Source: Geobacter sp.
Lineage (GTDB): Bacteria; Desulfobacterota; Desulfuromonadia; Geobacterales; Geobacteraceae
Direction of reading: 5' to 3'
Length of the DNA stretch: 10,269 nucleotides
Assembly (NCBI GenBank): GCA_003499925.1
Contig: DNRQ01000207.1
Location: 36,483-46,751, forward strand
The position numbers were made by a program, and so were the translations under genes. Positions 7,833 through 10,269 of the stretch are shown here, in pieces. Position 1 is the stretch's first letter, and every line of letters begins with the position of its first letter. The notes under the pieces are model-generated. The model saw nothing but the letters and a program-made list of their open reading frames with translations. It made no database searches and was not told the DNA's origin.

Positions 7833-7861
7833 TTGACATAGAGAACGATGATCAATATTAT
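7833..7861 (+). promoter_or_regulatory. Strong sigma-70-like promoter candidate for the SCP2-like gene
   Basis: TTGACA (7833-7838), a 17-nt spacer and TATTAT (7856-7861) form a near-perfect housekeeping promoter (11 of 12 consensus bases). Transcription would start near 7868, giving an untranslated leader of about 150 nt before the ATG at 8020, unusually long for such a small gene. Confidence 0.6.
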
Positions 7862-8019
7862 CGCCACGATCGTTTTTCCACAACCGGCTTCTTGAAAACT
7901 CCCGCAACGGTTCCCGAAAAAGTTTCAGACAGGGGCGGATGGCAATGGCTTTAAGTCGAGGCGGGCGAATTACAGACGCGATATTTGCAAGCGCGACAAA
8001 TACTGCATGAGGAGGATAT

Positions 8020-8325
8020 ATGATCGACGAAATCATAGCAGAGATGGGATCTTTGTTCAGGAAGGGCGTCTTTGCTGAAAGGACATCGTTTTGTTTCTAT
8101 GTGGGTGACATCACGATAACAATCATCATAGAAGCAGACACGTATTCGGTCGAGAAGGGAACTACTGTAGAGAGACCTGATTGTTCCTGCAAAACAGATA
8201 CGGAGATGTTCAGGAAGATCTGGCATGACGGCTACAAACCGGGGATTTTTGATTTTCTGAGCGGCGAGATCAAGTGCGACGCCCCCTTGAAGCTGCCGCA
8301 TTTTCTGGAGGCGTTCGGCAAGTAG
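8020..8325 (+). CDS. Small SCP2-like (sterol carrier protein-type) lipid-binding protein
   Basis: This 101-residue soluble protein starts at an ATG with an ideal ribosome site (GAGGAGG, 5-6 nt upstream). It has no signal peptide or membrane segment. The region from about residue 55 (CSCKTDTEMFRKIW...GIFDFLSGEIKCDAPLKLPHFLEAF) has the pattern of the C-terminal half of SCP2 domains: an acidic/threonine start, an aromatic helix, a short sGxIkxxg strand and a final helix lining the lipid tunnel. The preceding beta-rich stretch (FCFYVGDITITIIIEADTYSVEKG, here residues 24-47) also fits. It is shorter by residue count than many SCP2 domains. Divergent placement from a fatty-acid-activating enzyme supports an acyl-CoA or lipid-carrier role, but this rests on pattern recognition and context. 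Cys25, Cys55, Cys57 and Cys86 are noteworthy; CSC does not form an obvious metal site. Confidence 0.6.
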   Translation: MIDEIIAEMGSLFRKGVFAERTSFCFYVGDITITIIIEADTYSVEKGTTVERPDCSCKTDTEMFRKIWHDGYKPGIFDFLSGEIKCDAPLKLPHFLEAFGK

Positions 8326-8332
8326 GCGGTTT

Positions 8333-8575
8333 TTCACCCTCTCCCCAGCCCCACTGCCGTTACGTTAACCCATTAGCGCTGATCTTCAGCAACGCTGGGT
8401 GCGGCTGAAAGTCCCCCTTTGAAAAAGGGGGATTTAGGGGGATTTGCAGTTAGTTGCAAAGCTGCACTCTGTGGCGCCTTGGGCGAAATCCCCCCTGGCC
8501 CCCCTTTTACAAAGGGGGGAGCGAGTGAGTGTCGAGCCTCGTACTGAAGGATTAGCGCTGATCGGTTAACTTAAT
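8333..8575. repeat. Composite palindromic repeat, module 1 (GGGGGATTT core)
   Basis: The left end TCACCCTC...CACTGCC-GTTA-GTTAACC then ATTAGCGCTGATCTTCAG (to about 8389) is mirrored at the right by TACTGAAGGATTAGCGCTG then ATCGGTTAACTTAAT (8542-8575). Inside lies a separate inverted-repeat core. Left arm 8412-8445 contains TCCCCCTTTGAAAAAGGGGG then ATTTAGGGGGATTT; right arm 8485-8520 is its imperfect reverse complement. The core type resembles the CCCCCTTT...GGGGGATTT repeats common in several bacterial genomes. Confidence 0.75.
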
Positions 8576-8757
8576 CTGATTGGCGCCAATCTTCCGCTAT
8601 TCAGGTCCCTCCCCCTTCAAGGGGGAGGGAAGGAGGGGGATGGGGGTGTTTCTGCGCCGGAGCTGCCCCATCCCCACCCCCACCCTCCCCTTGAAGGGGA
8701 GGGAGTTTTCGCAGCGGAAGATCAGCGCTAATCGGTTAACTTAATGGCAGGAGGGGG
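8550..8757. repeat. Composite palindromic repeat, module 2 (CCCTCCCCCTT core)
   Basis: Outer near-palindromes GATTAGCGCTGATC (8550-8563) and GATCAGCGCTAATC (8720-8733) each precede GGTTAACTTAAT, giving a 26-bp direct repeat (8550-8575 and 8720-8745, 24 of 26 identical). Inner terminal inverted repeats begin with the perfect palindrome GATTGGCGCCAATC (8578-8591). The core has TCCCTCCCCCTT-C-AAGGGGGAGGGA (8606-8630) and CCCTCCCCTT-G-AAGGGGAGGG (8683-8703), joined by GGAGGGGGATGGGG (8632-8645) and its approximate complement CCCCATCCCCACCC (from 8666). It ends about 10 bp from the stop of the neighbouring gene. Confidence 0.82.
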
Positions 8758-8767
8758 ATCTCCGGTG

Positions 8768-10123
8768 TCACGGCCGGGCGGTGCCGCGGGCGGCCGCCTT
8801 GAGCATTTCCGCCTCCGCCTCGTCGGCCCACCCCGGGCAGTCGGCTCCGCGCCGCTGTCGAGCCTCGCGGACCAGCCGCAGGTCGCCGGCCGTGGTTTCC
8901 GCCTCCCACGACTCGCGCACCCGGGCCAGGCTGCGAGCCAGCGCATCGACCCCTTTGGCCTCGTCACAGGAAAGCGCCGCCAGTTCCAGCAGGGTTGCGT
9001 AATCCCAGTAATCGGCCGCGCCTGAGCGGATCCTCTGCTCTACGGCGTAGTGCACCACCGGCAGAATGTCCCTGCGGCGCGGATCGGCCGGCTCCTTCAA
9101 TTCCATCAGGGTCACGGCGTTCACACCGGGATAGGTGTCGCGCCAGTCGGACTCGAATCCCCTCAGGTAGGCGGCCGCGGCTTTCACCAGCAGCTCCTTG
9201 GCCCGGGCGGTTTCCCCTTGTTCCAGCGCCTTCTTCCAGCGGTTCTTCAAGACCCGCCCCAGCATGCCGTAGCTCTCGCTGCTCGGCCCGCGCCGGGAGA
9301 TCAGGTCGCGCAGCAGCTGCTCGGCCTCCTCGCCCCGCCCTTGCCTGTTCAACGCCATGGCCAGCTGCTCCTGAATCAGGACGGTGGCGGAGACCACAGC
9401 CGGCATGCGCGGCACCAGGTCGATCATCTCGCTCCACGCGTCGACCGCGCGGTAGGCGAAAAAGAGCTCGACCACCACCCCCGAGTCGGCCTCGGAGATG
9501 TTGCCGAGCGACGCCTCCAGCTCCCGGACCGCAGCGACACCGGTAACCCTCGCCCGGGCCAGACGCTTTTTCACCCCGGCCTCAAACTGCAGCCGCTCGC
9601 GGATCGCCTCCAGCCTGCCGCTCTCCGGGGCGGGAAAATCGTGCAGCAACTGGAAAGGGGGGCTGTCGACCATCGGGGCAGCGCGCGCGGCATTAAGCCG
9701 CTCCGTCAACACGGTGCGGCACTTTCCCTCGTACACCGGCAGCCCCTGCGGTGAGACCCGGTAGGAGACGGCCTCAAGCTGATGCACATCGAAGGGGAGC
9801 TGTGCCGTTCCCGAGGCGTACAACAGCACCGTGGTGTGCGGCTTTACCGCGTGCCGCACCCCCATCTGGTAGAAAACGGCGGCACTGGCCGTGGTCAGAT
9901 CGACCACGGCGTAATCGCAAAGGACCAGCCGCTCGAACATCGCCTGGTCGATCATGCCGCCGGTCCTCTCCTCGTCGGCCCTGACCGGCTGCAGTCCGGC
10001 TCCCTGCACCGCCGGCGCGATGAGCCGATGGTACACCGCCTCGAAATCGACGACACGCCCGTTTGCGTCTTTCTTCCTGTCAAAAGGCATCAGAACCAGG
10101 CACAACGGCTCGGACTGGGTCAT
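8768..10123 (-). CDS. Deoxyribosyltransferase/TIR-like N-terminus fused to TPR-like TRAFs-binding (DUF4071-type) region
   Basis: This 451-residue protein starts at an ATG behind GGAGGGAG (10124-10135 region). Residues 7-105 form an alpha/beta domain: CLVLMPF (8-14), DFEAVYHRLIAPAVQGAGLQ (26-45), RADEE, a CDYAVVDLTT strand-loop (69-78), and VFYQMGVRHAV (83-93) followed by TTVLLYA. This is the pattern of nucleoside 2-deoxyribosyltransferase/TIR-like nucleotide-binding domains that precede TRAFs-binding (DUF4071) regions. Related proteins, as I recall them, read NANVFYELG there; here it is SAAVFYQMG, so the expected catalytic Glu is Gln86. Residues about 165-450 are Ala/Leu/Glu-rich helices that look TPR-like, for example 252-276 and 303-325. 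No signal peptide or membrane helix is seen, so it is probably cytoplasmic. It has no operon partner in the window, and repeats lie on both sides. Family assignment is moderately sure; function is unknown, with regulatory scaffold or conflict/stress signalling as inference. Confidence 0.75.
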   Translation of the reverse strand: MTQSEPLCLVLMPFDRKKDANGRVVDFEAVYHRLIAPAVQGAGLQPVRADEERTGGMIDQAMFERLVLCDYAVVDLTTASAAVFYQMGVRHAVKPHTTVLLYASGTAQLPFDVHQLEAVSYRVSPQGLPVYEGKCRTVLTERLNAARAAPMVDSPPFQLLHDFPAPESGRLEAIRERLQFEAGVKKRLARARVTGVAAVRELEASLGNISEADSGVVVELFFAYRAVDAWSEMIDLVPRMPAVVSATVLIQEQLAMALNRQGRGEEAEQLLRDLISRRGPSSESYGMLGRVLKNRWKKALEQGETARAKELLVKAAAAYLRGFESDWRDTYPGVNAVTLMELKEPADPRRRDILPVVHYAVEQRIRSGAADYWDYATLLELAALSCDEAKGVDALARSLARVRESWEAETTAGDLRLVREARQRRGADCPGWADEAEAEMLKAAARGTARP

Positions 10124-10181
10124 GGCTCCCTCCGTGGGACTTACCAGAATTGACGATGCCGCAGGGTCCCCCCCGCACGCT

Positions 10182-10269
10182 GCACAAGCCTCACCCTCCC
10201 CCCCCCCACTGCCATTAAGTTACCTGATTAGCGCTGATCTTCCGCTGTTCAGCTCCCTCCCCCTTCAAG
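10182..10269. repeat. Partial composite palindromic repeat (left end), cut by window edge
   Basis: The sequence runs from GCACAAGCCTCACCCTCC (10182-10199) through CACTGCCATTAAGTTACC to GATTAGCGCTGATC (10226-10239), TTCCGCT, and the start of the core CTCCCTCCCCCTTCAAG at the window end. It is the near-exact reverse complement of the right end of module 2 (8704-8757). It lies about 60 bp upstream of the start codon of the DUF4071-type gene, so it may overlap that gene's promoter region, in which I recognise no clear -35/-10 pair. Confidence 0.7.

Larger units (their letters stand above)
7677..8019. other. Divergent regulatory region between fadD and the SCP2-like gene
   Basis: This 343-bp spacer is clearly more AT-rich than the genes around it. 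It holds two promoter candidates pointing away from each other (7723-7751 minus, 7833-7861 plus), with about 80 bp between their -35 boxes. From 7862 to 8019 it would be a leader of about 150 nt for the plus-strand gene. I see no recognisable riboswitch, tRNA or protein-coding gene in it. Confidence 0.7.
8326..8767. other. Non-coding repeat-filled spacer
   Basis: This 442-bp gap separates the 3' ends of the SCP2-like gene and the TPR-type gene, which converge. Nearly all of it is covered by two adjacent composite repeat elements (about 8333-8575 and 8550-8757). I see no credible coding sequence. The hairpins could stop or insulate convergent transcription, but none has a clear T-run typical of an intrinsic terminator. 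Confidence 0.75.

Noticed and set aside
7868..8019. Cyclic-dinucleotide (GEMM) riboswitch, common in Geobacter leaders
   Set aside because: The conserved GEMM core (such as ACGCAAAGCC) is absent; GGCAATGGC and GGCGGGC stretches do not fit the consensus.
7791..8036. An 81-codon minus-strand open frame in the fadD upstream region
   Set aside because: It has no convincing ribosome site, overlaps both promoter candidates and the start of the SCP2-like gene, and has no recognisable domain.

Overview
The window looks like chromosomal DNA from a high-GC Geobacter-type deltaproteobacterium (Geobacteraceae). This is inferred from the protein sequences, the codon bias and the C/G-rich intergenic repeats. 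No rRNA or other taxonomic marker is present.

Positions 147-7676, all on the minus strand, hold a fatty-acid beta-oxidation gene cluster. In transcription order it encodes an AMP-forming long-chain acyl-CoA synthetase (fadD type, 5865-7676), a fused 3-hydroxyacyl-CoA dehydrogenase/enoyl-CoA hydratase (fadN type, 3456-5843), a thiolase (fadA, 2145-3317) and an acyl-CoA dehydrogenase with a long C-terminal extension (fadE type, 147-1925). Together they would activate a fatty acid and carry out all four steps of the beta-oxidation spiral. The last three genes have the order and protein sizes of the Bacillus subtilis fadNAE operon. Two gaps inside the cluster are filled with repeats: a double C/G-rich palindrome before fadA, and a GTGAAAG heptamer array before fadE.

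Positions 7677-8019 are a divergent regulatory region. A TTGACA/TATTTT promoter candidate faces fadD, and a near-consensus TTGACA-17-TATTAT promoter faces a 101-residue SCP2-like protein (8020-8325, plus strand), a plausible lipid or acyl-CoA carrier.

Positions 8326-8767 are non-coding. They hold two adjacent composite palindromic repeats that share a boundary motif (GATTAGCGCTGATC next to GTTAAC). Related repeat ends also lie at both edges of the window.

Positions 8768-10123, minus strand, encode a 451-residue two-domain protein. A nucleoside-deoxyribosyltransferase/TIR-like N-terminus precedes a helical, TPR-like region of the kind found in TRAFs-binding (DUF4071) proteins. The position where related proteins are expected to carry the catalytic Glu is Gln here. 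This isolated gene, bracketed by repeats, is the best candidate for an undescribed signalling or conflict function. The rest is well-conserved lipid catabolism.
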